From: Billgrantia sulfidoxydans
GTDB taxonomy: Bacteria > Pseudomonadota > Gammaproteobacteria > Pseudomonadales > Halomonadaceae
DNA: 64,000 bases
Direction: 5' to 3'
Assembly: GCF_017868775.1 (NCBI RefSeq)
Contig: NZ_CP053381.1
Location: forward strand, 992,001-1,056,000
Every line of letters starts with the position of its first letter. The stretch's first letter is position 1. The translations under genes and the position numbers were made by a program. A model generated the notes under the pieces. That model was not told the DNA's origin, did not search any database, and was given only the letters and a program-made list of their open reading frames with translations. Positions 33,515-42,738 of this stretch are shown piece after piece.

Positions 33515-34225
33515 ATGATCCGGAACTGGCTCTCTCGCACGCTACGTTGGGCGGCCCTCGTCGGGGCCGCCTTCGTCGTCCTATCCATCGTCCTGGTGCT
33601 GATGCTCAGGTTTGTGCCCGTCTATGGCTCCATGGTGATGCTGGAGCGCAAGATCGAAGCATGGACGGCAGGTGAGTCGCTCCCCATCCGCCACCAGTGG
33701 CGGCCCTGGGAGGAGCTCTCCGTCCACGCCAAGCTGGCGGTGATCGCTGCCGAGGATCAGCGCTTCGCCGTCCACCGCGGGTTCGACGTGGACGAGATGC
33801 GCCGGGCCTGGGAAGCGAGCCGCAACGGGGCGCGGCTGCGCGGGGCCAGCACCATCAGCCAGCAGACCGCCAAGAACCTGTTCCTGTGGACGGGGCGCAA
33901 CTGGGTGCGCAAGGGCTTCGAGGCCTGGTTCACCGTGCTGATCGAGGCGCTATGGCCCAAGCAGCGCATCCTCGAGGTCTACCTCAATGTCGTCGAGTGG
34001 GATCATGGCGTGTTCGGCCTGGAGGCGGCCGGCCAGCACTACTTCGGGGTCTCCGCCGCGCGCCTCAGCGAGACCCAGGCCAGCCGCCTGGCGGCGATCC
34101 TGCCCAACCCGCGCCACTGGGACGCGACCCGCCCGGGCCCTCACGTCGAACGTCGCAGCCAGTGGATTCGCCAGCAGATGCGCAACCTCGGGCCAGGCTA
34201 CCTCGAGCGGCTGTCGGCCGATTGA
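33515..34225 (+). CDS. mtgA: monofunctional biosynthetic peptidoglycan transglycosylase
   Basis: Polymerises lipid II into glycan strands. 236 residues: one N-terminal membrane helix (about 12-34), then the GT51 domain with the catalytic-glutamate motif AAEDQRFAVHRGFD, GASTISQQTAKNLFLW and RILEVYLNVVEW. No transpeptidase domain, as expected for MtgA. It lies 24 nt after fghA on the same strand. Confidence 0.94.
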   Translation: MIRNWLSRTLRWAALVGAAFVVLSIVLVLMLRFVPVYGSMVMLERKIEAWTAGESLPIRHQWRPWEELSVHAKLAVIAAEDQRFAVHRGFDVDEMRRAWEASRNGARLRGASTISQQTAKNLFLWTGRNWVRKGFEAWFTVLIEALWPKQRILEVYLNVVEWDHGVFGLEAAGQHYFGVSAARLSETQASRLAAILPNPRHWDATRPGPHVERRSQWIRQQMRNLGPGYLERLSAD

Positions 34226-34255
34226 GCTGCCCTTCGCCTGCCGCAATGACCGAGC

Positions 34256-35170
34256 CTAGCGACGCGCCTGGCCGCGCGCCGCGAGTACCACGCCCACGAT
34301 GGTGATGGCCATGCCGACCAGTGCCGCCGGTGGCAGGCGCTCGTCGAACAGCCACCAGGCCTGCAGCGCCGTGACCGGCGGCACCAGGTAGAACAGGCTG
34401 GCCACGCGCGAGGCCTCGCCGCGCCGGATCAGCGCCATCAGCAGCAGGATGGCGGCAATGGAGAGCACCAGCACCAGCCAGCCCAGGGTCAGAATGAAGG
34501 TGGGCGTCCATTCGACATGGCGCTCCTCCAGCAGCAGCGCACCGAGGCCGAGCAACATACCGGCGGCGAGATACTGCACCACCGTCCCCGAGAGCAGTGG
34601 CATGCCGGTGCAGAAGCGCTTCTGGTACAGCGTGCCCAGGGTGATGCCCGCCAGCGCGACCAGCACGCAGGCCAGCGCAGCGAGACCGAAGCCCTGGAAC
34701 GAGGCCGTACTCGGGTCGAGCTTGCTGCCCAGCACCAGGGTGATCCCGGCCAGCCCCAGGGCGAGCCCGAGCCACTGCACGGCGCTGATGCGCTCGCCCA
34801 GCAGCGGCCCGGCCAACGTTGCCGTCAACAGCGGCTGCAGGCCGACCAGCAGTGCCGTGAGGCCCGCCGGCATGCCCAGGTAGATGCCGTAGAACACCCC
34901 GCCGAGGTAAGCCGCGTGCACCAACAGCCCCGATACGGCGATGTGTCCCCGCAGCCGCCAGCTGCTCGGCCAGGTTCCTCCCATCACTTTCACCAACGGA
35001 ATCAGCAGGGCGAGGGTCAGCACGAAGCGGATGGACAGGAAGGTGAAGGGTTCGGCATGGGGGAGGCCGAACTTGGCACCAATGAATCCGGTACTCCACA
35101 GGGCCACGAACAGTACCGGCATGCCTGCCAGCAGGGCGGCATCGAGACGAGAGTTGGCGGGCGACGTCAT
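34256..35170 (-). CDS. EamA family (DMT superfamily) transporter
   Basis: 304 residues with ten hydrophobic segments in two EamA repeats; GMPVLFVALWSTGFIGAKFG opens the first. Likely exports metabolites or amino acids; substrate unknown. The ATG at 35170 (MTSPANSRLD) is preferred to a TTG at 35203. Convergent with mtgA. Confidence 0.87.
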   Translation of the reverse strand: MTSPANSRLDAALLAGMPVLFVALWSTGFIGAKFGLPHAEPFTFLSIRFVLTLALLIPLVKVMGGTWPSSWRLRGHIAVSGLLVHAAYLGGVFYGIYLGMPAGLTALLVGLQPLLTATLAGPLLGERISAVQWLGLALGLAGITLVLGSKLDPSTASFQGFGLAALACVLVALAGITLGTLYQKRFCTGMPLLSGTVVQYLAAGMLLGLGALLLEERHVEWTPTFILTLGWLVLVLSIAAILLLMALIRRGEASRVASLFYLVPPVTALQAWWLFDERLPPAALVGMAITIVGVVLAARGQARR

Positions 35171-35299
35171 CGCGGGGAAGGTCCTTGTTACACGACAAAC
35201 CAAGGGTCGACGATACTGGGTTGCCGGTGCGAGCGAAAGCTAGCAGGTTAACTTTTTCGTCCGAGGCGATGGGATGAGAAGAAGTGCCTGGCGCAATGA

Positions 35300-35312
35300 T
35301 TACATTATGTAA
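35300..35312. promoter_or_regulatory. inverted repeat in the AT-rich gap before the DUF4168 gene
   Basis: TTACAT-T-ATGTAA is a 6-1-6 palindrome 75 nt before the DUF4168 start, in the only AT-rich patch of this gap. It is a candidate operator for the DUF4168 gene or the divergent EamA gene. Confidence 0.4.
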
Positions 35313-35387
35313 CTTAAAAATCTGAACTCTGTTCGCTCCCCTCCGTCAGACTTCTTACATTCACAGCAACACCCTTGGAGGTATTCA

Positions 35388-35777
35388 ATGCAACGGATGA
35401 CTGCACTGTTCTCGGCCGCCCTGCTCACCGCCGGGCTGATGACCGTACAGGCGCATGCTCAGCAGGACCCCGCCCAGGATCCGGCCGGCCAGCCGCAAGC
35501 GCAGGCACCCGCACAGGACTTCTCAGACGACCAGCTCCAGCAGTTTGCCGATGCCTCCCAGGAAATCGCTGTGATTTCACAGGAATACACCGAGCGTCTG
35601 CACGCGGCCGAAGACGAGCAGTCCCAGCAGGAAGTGCGTATGGAGGCCAACGACAAGATGGTCGAAGTGGTCGAGCAGAACGGCCTCGACGTCGACACCT
35701 TCAATGCCATCGGCCATGCCATTCAGCAGGATCCCGAGCTGATGCAGCGCGTACAGGAGATGGCCGAGCAGTCGTAA
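35388..35777 (+). CDS. DUF4168 domain-containing secreted protein
   Basis: 129 residues with a signal peptide (1-24, ending VQAHAQ), a Gln/Pro/Asp-rich linker (QQDPAQDPAGQPQAQAP), and a helical DUF4168 domain from about 43 (FSDDQLQQFADASQEIAVIS). Function unknown; envelope location expected. The ATG follows a GGAGG site. It is a single gene with its own terminator. Confidence 0.87.
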   Translation: MQRMTALFSAALLTAGLMTVQAHAQQDPAQDPAGQPQAQAPAQDFSDDQLQQFADASQEIAVISQEYTERLHAAEDEQSQQEVRMEANDKMVEVVEQNGLDVDTFNAIGHAIQQDPELMQRVQEMAEQS

Positions 35778-35800
35778 GCCGGTCCCCTCCACCGAGCTAG

Positions 35801-35824
35801 AAAGGCCACCCGCGGGTGGCCTTT
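35801..35824 (+). terminator. terminator after the DUF4168 gene
   Basis: AAAGGCCACCC (35801-35811) is complementary to GGGTGGCCTTT (35814-35824); in practice a 10-bp stem with a CGCG loop, followed by CTTG. Confidence 0.8.
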
Positions 35825-35903
35825 CTTGTGTCCGGCGCAAGCGCACCTTTATGCTCAGGGCGAGCGGCATGACGTCTGGCATCGACCTGGGAGCCCTACC
35901 GAC

Positions 35904-37817
35904 ATGGAAGCGGAACTACTCGAAATCCGGCAGCACATGGGGCGCTTTCCGCCCTTCGATGCCCTCGACGATGAATTGCTCGACAGCGTGGCCGGGCAGG
36001 TCGAGGTCGCCTATTTCAAGGCCGGCTCCGACATCCTCCGGCTCGATCAGGCGCTGCACGAGTTGTGCTATATCCGCAGCGGCGCGGTGGAGGTTCGACG
36101 GCGCACGGGGGATCTCTACAATCGCCTGGGCGAGGGCGACATCTTCGGTCAGTTCAGCCTACTGAGGAACCATCGCGTGCGCTTCCCGGCGCGAGCCCTG
36201 GAAGACACGCTGATCTACTACATCCCCGAGGCGGTATTCCTGCGCCTGTGCGAGGCCGACGAGCATTTCGCCGATTTCGTGGAATTGGAGCGCCCACGAC
36301 TGGAAGCCGCGGTGGAGGAGCACAAGAAGGCCAACGACATGATGATCACCCGGGTGCGCAAGCTGCTGACGCGCTATCCGGTGATGGTCGAGGCGGGGGC
36401 CTCGGTACAGGAGGCGGCACGCCAGATCACCGAGGCCCAGGCCTCGGCGGCACTGATTCTCGACGCACCCGACGGCGACCCGCGGCATACCTTTACCGAC
36501 AGCGAGGATCGCCCCTGGCGGCTGCGCGGCATCCTGACCGACAGTGACTTTCGTACCCGTATCGTGGCCGAGGGGGTGTCACCCGATACGCCGGTGGGCG
36601 ACCTGGCGAGCGGGCGGCTGATCACCATCCAGTCGGACGAGTCGGTGCACGAGGCCATGCTGTGCATGCTGCGCAACAATATCCATCACCTGCCGGTACT
36701 CTACCGGCGCCGGCCGGTGGGCATCGTCCATCTCTCCGACATCATTCGCTACGAGACCCACAGTAGCCTCTATCTCGTCAGCAACATCTTCCACCAGTCC
36801 AGCATCGACGGGCTGGCCCGCCTGGCGCCCGACGTGCGTGCCGCCTTCGTGCGCATGGTGGAGGAGGGCGCCAGCTCGCAGATGGTCGGCAGCGCGCTGT
36901 CCACCATCGGGCGCAGCTTCGTGCGGCGTCTGCTGGAGCTGGCCGAGGAGGCGCTGGGGCCACCGCCGGTGGCGTACTGCTTCATGGTCAACGGCTCCAT
37001 GGCCCGCAACGAGCAGACCATCGTCACCGACCAGGACAATGCCCTGATACTCGCCGACGATTTCGACCCGGCCCGGCACGATGCCTACTTCCTCAGCCTG
37101 GCGCAGTTCGTCAGCGACGGCCTGGCGGCCTGTGGCTACACCTACTGCAAAGGGGAGGTAATGGCGACCAATCCCCAGTGGCGCCAGCCCGTGTCGGTAT
37201 GGAAGCGCTATTTCAGCGAGTGGATAGCGTCGCCCACCCCGGAGCGGTTGCTGCACTGCTCGATCTTCTTCGACCTCGACAGCGCCTACGGCGAGGAGGC
37301 CTACGTCGAGCAGCTGCAGGACCTGATCGCGCGGCAGGCACCGAACAGCCCCCGGTTCCTCGCCGCCATGGCACGCAATGCATTGAACCGCAAGCCGCCG
37401 CTGGGCTTCTTCCGCACCTTCGTGATGGAAAAGGATGGCAAGCACAACAACTCGATCAACCTAAAGCGCCGCGGCACCGCGCCGCTGGTCGACCTGATCC
37501 GCGTGCATGCGCTGGCGTGCGGCTCGCGTGCCCAGAACAGCTTCGAGCGGCTGGACGACATTGCCGCCACGCAGCTGCTGGCCCCGGGCGTGGGCGACAA
37601 GCTGCGCTACGCCATGGAGCTGCTCTCCGTGGTGCGGATTCGTCACCAGGTCCTCGACCTGCAGCATGAGCATGAACCGGACAACAACATCGAACCGGAG
37701 AACGTCGCCGACAGCGAGCGCCACCACCTGAAGGATGCCTTCCAGGTCCTGAGCCATGCCCAGAAGTTCCTCAAGTATCGCTACCCGGTGCCGCCACACG
37801 CCGGCCGGGCGCGCTGA
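35904..37817 (+). CDS. cyclic-nucleotide-binding-like / CBS / DUF294 nucleotidyltransferase-like protein
   Basis: 637 residues in four parts: a cNMP-binding fold (about 15-120), two CBS domains (about 150-295), a GlnD-like nucleotidyltransferase domain (DUF294) with GSMARNEQTIVTDQDN near 390-410, and a C-terminal helical DUF294_C domain. The cNMP phosphate-binding cassette is degenerate: FGQFSLL with no Arg-Ala-Ala. The nucleotidyltransferase metal aspartates look intact. A signalling role is likely but no target is known. It lies 4 nt before a DnaQ-like exonuclease gene, a pairing common in proteobacteria. Confidence 0.88.
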   Translation: MEAELLEIRQHMGRFPPFDALDDELLDSVAGQVEVAYFKAGSDILRLDQALHELCYIRSGAVEVRRRTGDLYNRLGEGDIFGQFSLLRNHRVRFPARALEDTLIYYIPEAVFLRLCEADEHFADFVELERPRLEAAVEEHKKANDMMITRVRKLLTRYPVMVEAGASVQEAARQITEAQASAALILDAPDGDPRHTFTDSEDRPWRLRGILTDSDFRTRIVAEGVSPDTPVGDLASGRLITIQSDESVHEAMLCMLRNNIHHLPVLYRRRPVGIVHLSDIIRYETHSSLYLVSNIFHQSSIDGLARLAPDVRAAFVRMVEEGASSQMVGSALSTIGRSFVRRLLELAEEALGPPPVAYCFMVNGSMARNEQTIVTDQDNALILADDFDPARHDAYFLSLAQFVSDGLAACGYTYCKGEVMATNPQWRQPVSVWKRYFSEWIASPTPERLLHCSIFFDLDSAYGEEAYVEQLQDLIARQAPNSPRFLAAMARNALNRKPPLGFFRTFVMEKDGKHNNSINLKRRGTAPLVDLIRVHALACGSRAQNSFERLDDIAATQLLAPGVGDKLRYAMELLSVVRIRHQVLDLQHEHEPDNNIEPENVADSERHHLKDAFQVLSHAQKFLKYRYPVPPHAGRAR

Positions 37818-37820
37818 GCC

Positions 37821-38546
37821 ATGCTGTCTCATCGCTTGACCGCGCGTTCGCAAGGGCATGAGTGGCCCTCTTACCTGCAGCGTCGGGCGGCCGAAGCCCG
37901 AGCGCCGGTGCTGAAGGCGTTCTTCGCGGCGGACTGGCCGGCGCCCGAAACGCCCATCGGCGAGGCACCGCTGGTGGCCCTGGACCTGGAGACCACCGGC
38001 CTCGACGTGCAGCGCCATGCCATCGTCAGCATCGGCCTGGTGCCCTTCAGCCTGCAGCGAATCCCCCTGGCCGAGCGCCGCTACTGGGTCGTGCGCCCCA
38101 GCCGTCCGCTGTCCGGGGCCTCGGTCGCCTATCATCACATCACCCACTCGGAAGTGGCCGGGGCGCCCGACCTGGAATCGATCCTGCCCGAGCTGCTCGA
38201 GGCATTGGCGGGGCGGGTCGTCGTGGTGCACTTCCGCCACATCGAGCGGCCCTTTCTCGACGAGGCGGTCAAGGCGCGGCTGGGAGAGGGGATCCGCTTT
38301 CCGATGATCGACACCATGTCGCTGGAAGCGCGGCTCCACCGGCTTTCGCTGTGGTCGCGCCTGCGGCGCTGGATGCGGCGTCCGCCCGTGTCGATACGCC
38401 TGGGCGACAGCCGGCGGCGCTACGGGCTGCCCGATTACCAGGGGCATCACGCCATGGTCGATGCGCTGGCGACGGCGGAGCTGCTCCAGGCCCAGGTGGC
38501 GCGACACTACGACCCCGCGCTGCCCGTCAGCGCGCTATGGACCTAG
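37821..38546 (+). CDS. DEDDh 3'-5' exonuclease (DnaQ-like)
   Basis: 241 residues with the exonuclease fold: ExoI ALDLETTGL (Asp, Glu), ExoII around VVVHFRHIERPFLD, and ExoIII HHAMVDALAT with catalytic histidine and aspartate. It resembles DNA polymerase III epsilon but is probably a stand-alone exonuclease linked to the upstream DUF294 gene, with which it is likely co-translated (4-nt gap). Confidence 0.88.
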   Translation: MLSHRLTARSQGHEWPSYLQRRAAEARAPVLKAFFAADWPAPETPIGEAPLVALDLETTGLDVQRHAIVSIGLVPFSLQRIPLAERRYWVVRPSRPLSGASVAYHHITHSEVAGAPDLESILPELLEALAGRVVVVHFRHIERPFLDEAVKARLGEGIRFPMIDTMSLEARLHRLSLWSRLRRWMRRPPVSIRLGDSRRRYGLPDYQGHHAMVDALATAELLQAQVARHYDPALPVSALWT

Positions 38547-38569
38547 ACGTTATCCAGGCTGGCGGCGGC

Positions 38570-40378
38570 TCAGAGCCAGAGTTCGGCGAAGGTGGCCCCA
38601 TCCACGGGACGGCCGAAGTGAAAGCCCTGCACGCCGGTACAACCCAGCGCACGCAGGGCTTCGGCCTGCTCGGCGGCCTCGACGCCTTCCGCCACCGTCA
38701 GCATGCCCAGGGTCTGGGCCATGGCGATGATGGTGGCGACGATGGCGTGGTCGTGGCTGCTCTTGAGCATGTCCTGGACGAAGGACATGTCGATCTTCAG
38801 GGTGTCGGCGGCGAAACGCTTGAGATAGGAGAGCGACGAATAGCCCGTGCCGAAGTCGTCGATCGCCATGCTGAAGCCGGCCTTGCACAGGGCTCGGGTG
38901 ATGCGCACCGTCTGCTCGGGGTTGCGCATCAGGCCGCTCTCGGTCAGCTCCAGCCCCAGCTTGCCGGGAGGCACGCGCATCGCGATGCGCTGGATGTGCT
39001 CGGCCAGGCGCGGGTCGTCCATCTGCTGGGCCGAGACGTTGACGCACAGGCGTCCGGGAAACGGCTTGCCCTGGCGTTCCCAGGCCATCAACTGCTGGCA
39101 GGCGGCCTCCAGCACCCATTCGCCCAGGGCACAGATCAGGCCCTGCTCTTCCGCCAGCGGAATGAAGGTGCCCGGGCTGACATGCCCGAGGATCTCGTCG
39201 TGCCAGCGGCACAGCGCTTCCGCCCCGGTCAGCTTGCCCGTCTTGAGGCTGAACTGCGGCTGGAAGGCGAGCGATAGCTTGCCCTTGGCCAAGGCCTCGC
39301 TGAAGCGTAGCTGCAGCAGCTCGTACTGATGCAGTTCGTCCGCCATGGTGGCGGTGAAGAAGCGGGTGCGGCTGCTGTCCCGCTTGGCATGGTTGAGCGC
39401 GATGCTGGCATGCTGGAACAGCGACTGGGCCGTATCGGCATCGCGAGGGAACAGTGCCGCACCGACACTGGCGGAAATCGAGAAGCTGCGTTCCGACAGC
39501 TGGATCGGTGCCGTGAGACTGTTGCGGTACCGCTCGATGGCGTGCGCCATGGCGGCCGGTCGGGTGTCGGTGAGCAGGACCATGAACTCGTCGCCCCCCA
39601 GGCGGGCGACGAACTCCCCGGGTTCGGTCTGGGCGCCGAAACGGCCGGCGATCTCGGCCAGGATGAGGTCGCCCAGTTCGTGCCCCTGGGTATCGTTGAT
39701 CTGGCGGAAGCGCTGCAGGTCGAGATAGAGCAGGCCCAGGCAGTTGTCACGCAAGCGGGCCTGTTCGCAGGCCTCTTCCAGCCGTTCCATGAAATAGCGC
39801 CGATTGGGCAGGCCGGTGACGCTGTCCCAGTAGATGAGCTGCTGGATACGGTAGTCGCTGCTGCGGCGTTTCTCCTCCTCGGCCCGGCGTGCCATCTCGG
39901 CGCCCGCCTGGGCCGCGGCGATGCGCAGCACTTCCGGGGCATAGGCCGCGAGCTCGAGAGGGCGGCTGGAGAGCACCGCGAGCAGGCCGACGAGGTGCCC
40001 TTGCGGTGCGCGCAGCGGAATGCCCACGTAGCTCTCGACGCCAAGCTCCTCGAGCATCGTATCGTCAGGAAAGCGTTGACGGACGCCGTCGGCAAATTCG
40101 CAGACTTCGCCGTCCAGCACGTGTTCGCAGGGCGTGCCGGTCAGGGCATAGACCGATGTCGGCTGGAACGCTCCCTTCGACCAGAAGGCGACGGTACGGA
40201 TGGAGGCGCTGTCGGAAAGCAGCTTTCCGATGAGCACGTGCTCCCCATCGAGGATCGTGGAGATGCGCTCGACCAGGTGATCGAACGCCTGGGGAGTGCC
40301 GGCCTTGCCCAAGCCATCGGCGAGCAGACGAAAGGCGTCTTCGGGTGCCATCATGGGCGAGAGCGGCTCCTTAGGCAT
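38570..40378 (-). CDS. GAF-GGDEF-EAL bifunctional c-di-GMP protein
   Basis: 602 residues: GAF sensor (about 25-165), diguanylate cyclase domain with intact RLGGDEF (about 258), and phosphodiesterase domain with GAEALCRWH, LELTES, DDFGTGYSSL and KIDMSF. Both catalytic signatures look intact. The RxxD inhibitory site five residues before GGDEF is absent (TEPGEF instead). Soluble, with no membrane helix. The start is uncertain: ATG 40378 lacks a clear ribosome site, and ATG 40354 has AAGGAG 12 nt upstream. Confidence 0.9.
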   Translation of the reverse strand: MPKEPLSPMMAPEDAFRLLADGLGKAGTPQAFDHLVERISTILDGEHVLIGKLLSDSASIRTVAFWSKGAFQPTSVYALTGTPCEHVLDGEVCEFADGVRQRFPDDTMLEELGVESYVGIPLRAPQGHLVGLLAVLSSRPLELAAYAPEVLRIAAAQAGAEMARRAEEEKRRSSDYRIQQLIYWDSVTGLPNRRYFMERLEEACEQARLRDNCLGLLYLDLQRFRQINDTQGHELGDLILAEIAGRFGAQTEPGEFVARLGGDEFMVLLTDTRPAAMAHAIERYRNSLTAPIQLSERSFSISASVGAALFPRDADTAQSLFQHASIALNHAKRDSSRTRFFTATMADELHQYELLQLRFSEALAKGKLSLAFQPQFSLKTGKLTGAEALCRWHDEILGHVSPGTFIPLAEEQGLICALGEWVLEAACQQLMAWERQGKPFPGRLCVNVSAQQMDDPRLAEHIQRIAMRVPPGKLGLELTESGLMRNPEQTVRITRALCKAGFSMAIDDFGTGYSSLSYLKRFAADTLKIDMSFVQDMLKSSHDHAIVATIIAMAQTLGMLTVAEGVEAAEQAEALRALGCTGVQGFHFGRPVDGATFAELWL

Positions 40379-40594
40379 CGTTGTAATGATCTACTCGAAA
40401 TATGCCCGAAGCGACAGCACGTTGCTAGTGGCCGATAGCCGCATGAAAGGGTTGACGAATGAGGCTTTTTCGTCCTGGCAGGGAGAACCCCGTCTAGGCG
40501 GGCGGCCGGCGGCCGCAGCAGTCGGGCCAGGCTCGAAGAGCGAAGCCGCCGGCGGCAGGCGGCCCGGTGGGCGCCTGCCGCCGGCAAGCGCCGG

Positions 40595-42259
40595 TCAGCT
40601 GCGCGGCTCGCTCATCAGGCCCTTGATGATGGCGTAGCAGCCTGCCAGCAGCACCAGCGTGAAGGGCAGGCCCGTCGAGACGGCCATCGCCTGCAGGGCG
40701 GTCAGCCCGCCGCCCAGCAGCAGGGCGATGGCGATGACGCCCTCGATGATGGCCCAGAACACGCGCTGCGGCTTGGGCGCGTCGACCTTGCCGCCGGCGG
40801 TGATGGTATCGATCACCAGCGAGCCGGAATCCGACGAGGTGATGAAGAACACCACCACCAGCACGATACCCACGAAGGAGGTGATGGCCGTCAGGGGCAG
40901 TTCGCCCAGCATGACGAACAGCTGCAGCTCGAGGGCCGCGTCGCGGACACCCTCGAAACCGTCACCGACCAGTTGGTCGATGGCCGTACCGCCGAAGGCG
41001 GTCATCCACAGCACCGAGACCAGCGAGGGCACCAGCAGCACGGCGATCAGGAACTCGCGCACGCTGCGACCACGGCTGACGCGGGCGATGAACATGCCGA
41101 CGAAGGGCGACCAGGAGATCCACCAGGCCCAGTAGAAAGCGGTCCAGCCCTGGCTGAAGTTGGCATCCTCGCGGCCGAACGGGTTCGACAGTGCCGGCAG
41201 GTTGACGACGTAGGCTCCCAGGTTCTGGAAGAAGCCGCTCAGGATCAGCAGGGTCGGCCCGACCAGGATGACGAACAGCAGCAGCAGTACGGCCAGCCCC
41301 ATGTTGATTTCCGACAGCCGGCGTACGCCCTTGTCCACCCCGGCGAGGATCGACACGATGGCGATGGCGGTGATGCCGAGGATCAGCAGCACCATGGTGG
41401 CGTCCGATTCAGGTATGTTGAACAGGTAGCTGAGGCCCGCTGATGCCTGTGACGCGCCAAGCCCCAGCGAAGTGGCGAGCCCGAACAGGGTGGCGAAGAC
41501 TGCCAGGATGTCGACGATATGGCCCGGCCAGCCCCATACCCGCTCGCCCAGCAGCGGGTAAAAGATCGAGCGCATGGTCAGTGGCAGGCCCTTGTTGAAC
41601 GAGAAGATGGCCAGCGCCAGCGCCACTACGGCATAGATCGCCCAAGGGTGCAGGCCCCAATGATAGATCGTCGCGGCCATGCTCAGGCGAGCGGCGCCTG
41701 CAGGATCGTCCGCGGCCGCCCCCAGCGGCGCCCAGTCGGTGCGCACGCCGTCCTCCGCGGTGGTGCCGCCGAGGGCCGCGCCGAAGTGCGACATCGGCTC
41801 GGAAACGCCGTAGAACATCAGGCCGATGCCCATCCCCGCGGCGAACAGCATGGCGAACCAGCCTAGGTAGGTGAAGTCTGGTTTGGCATGCATGCCGCCG
41901 ATGCGCACCTTGCCCAATGGCGACACGATCAGGGCCAGGCACAGCAGCACGAAGACGTTCCCGGCAAGCAGAAAGAACCAGTCCAGGTTGCCGGTGAGCC
42001 AGTCGCGCAGGGCGGTGAACAGCGGTTCGACCTGGTCCTGCAGGGCAAGGGTGAGGACCACGAAGAACACCGTGACCAGTGCCGAGATGGTGAAGACCTT
42101 GCCGTGGAGGTCGATGCTGAAGCCGAGCTTGTCGGTGGCCAGGTTGTCCTGCCCGATGACGTAGTCGGTATCGATCAGGTTGGCCGGCCCTTCCGGCGCT
42201 GGCACGCCCTCCGAGGGCTCAGGTTCCCTGGCACGGTCGGCGCGAGAATCGTTATTCAC
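40595..42259 (-). CDS. BCCT family transporter
   Basis: Secondary transporter for betaine, choline, carnitine or similar quaternary amines; the exact substrate cannot be told. About 554 residues with twelve membrane helices. Family motifs: GMGIGLMFYGVSEP, the tryptophan-rich FYWAWWISWSPFVGMFIAR, and GGTAID. The start is taken as GTG 42259, which has GGGAGAG six bases upstream; the frame opens at TTG 42274. It follows the USP gene on the same strand. Osmoprotectant uptake fits a halophile. Confidence 0.92.
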   Translation of the reverse strand: MNNDSRADRAREPEPSEGVPAPEGPANLIDTDYVIGQDNLATDKLGFSIDLHGKVFTISALVTVFFVVLTLALQDQVEPLFTALRDWLTGNLDWFFLLAGNVFVLLCLALIVSPLGKVRIGGMHAKPDFTYLGWFAMLFAAGMGIGLMFYGVSEPMSHFGAALGGTTAEDGVRTDWAPLGAAADDPAGAARLSMAATIYHWGLHPWAIYAVVALALAIFSFNKGLPLTMRSIFYPLLGERVWGWPGHIVDILAVFATLFGLATSLGLGASQASAGLSYLFNIPESDATMVLLILGITAIAIVSILAGVDKGVRRLSEINMGLAVLLLLFVILVGPTLLILSGFFQNLGAYVVNLPALSNPFGREDANFSQGWTAFYWAWWISWSPFVGMFIARVSRGRSVREFLIAVLLVPSLVSVLWMTAFGGTAIDQLVGDGFEGVRDAALELQLFVMLGELPLTAITSFVGIVLVVVFFITSSDSGSLVIDTITAGGKVDAPKPQRVFWAIIEGVIAIALLLGGGLTALQAMAVSTGLPFTLVLLAGCYAIIKGLMSEPRS

Positions 42260-42312
42260 GTTACGCTCTCCCAATGAAAGGTCTAAGTTGTAATGGCGAT
42301 GAACGGATCGGG

Positions 42313-42738
42313 TCAGGCGCGTGAGGGTCTGACCAGGAAGACCGAGACATCGGTGTGGGTGGCGATCTTGCCACCGTGGGACGGCATGATGACGTCGAGA
42401 TGCTTCGGCGGGTGGGTCGGCATGACCACGAGGTCGGTGCCCACATCATCAATCGCCTGGATCAGGAGGTCGTCGAGATCGGCGACCGGGTCTGCGCTGC
42501 TGATGGTGTGGACACTGACCGGCTGGCCATGCAGTGCCGCCTGTTGCTGGGCAAAGGCCTCCAGCTTCTGCTGGTACTCCTCTGGCGTCCTGGCCACGCT
42601 GCTCGGGGCGGTGGACGTCACCCCGACATAGCAGACTTCGGCCTGGTAATGCCGGGCCAGGTCGGCCACGGCCTGCAGGGAAGGCTCGAGCACTTGCAGA
42701 TGGGCAAGATCGACCGGGACCATGATTTTGCTGTACAT
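42313..42738 (-). CDS. universal stress protein
   Basis: 141-residue UspA-fold protein: MYSKIMVPVDL start and the nucleotide-binding tail near VVMPTHPP and SHGGKIATHTDVSVFLVRP. The ATP loop is the degenerate type of the UspF/UspG group. It lies just upstream of the BCCT gene on the same strand; in Halomonas elongata a USP (TeaD) regulates the ectoine TRAP transporter, so a similar regulatory link is possible. Confidence 0.9.
   Translation of the reverse strand: MYSKIMVPVDLAHLQVLEPSLQAVADLARHYQAEVCYVGVTSTAPSSVARTPEEYQQKLEAFAQQQAALHGQPVSVHTISSADPVADLDDLLIQAIDDVGTDLVVMPTHPPKHLDVIMPSHGGKIATHTDVSVFLVRPSRA

Noticed and set aside
38570..40378. Missing RxxD inhibitory site in the GGDEF domain as an anomaly
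   Set aside because: Many active diguanylate cyclases, especially in GGDEF-EAL hybrids, lack it.
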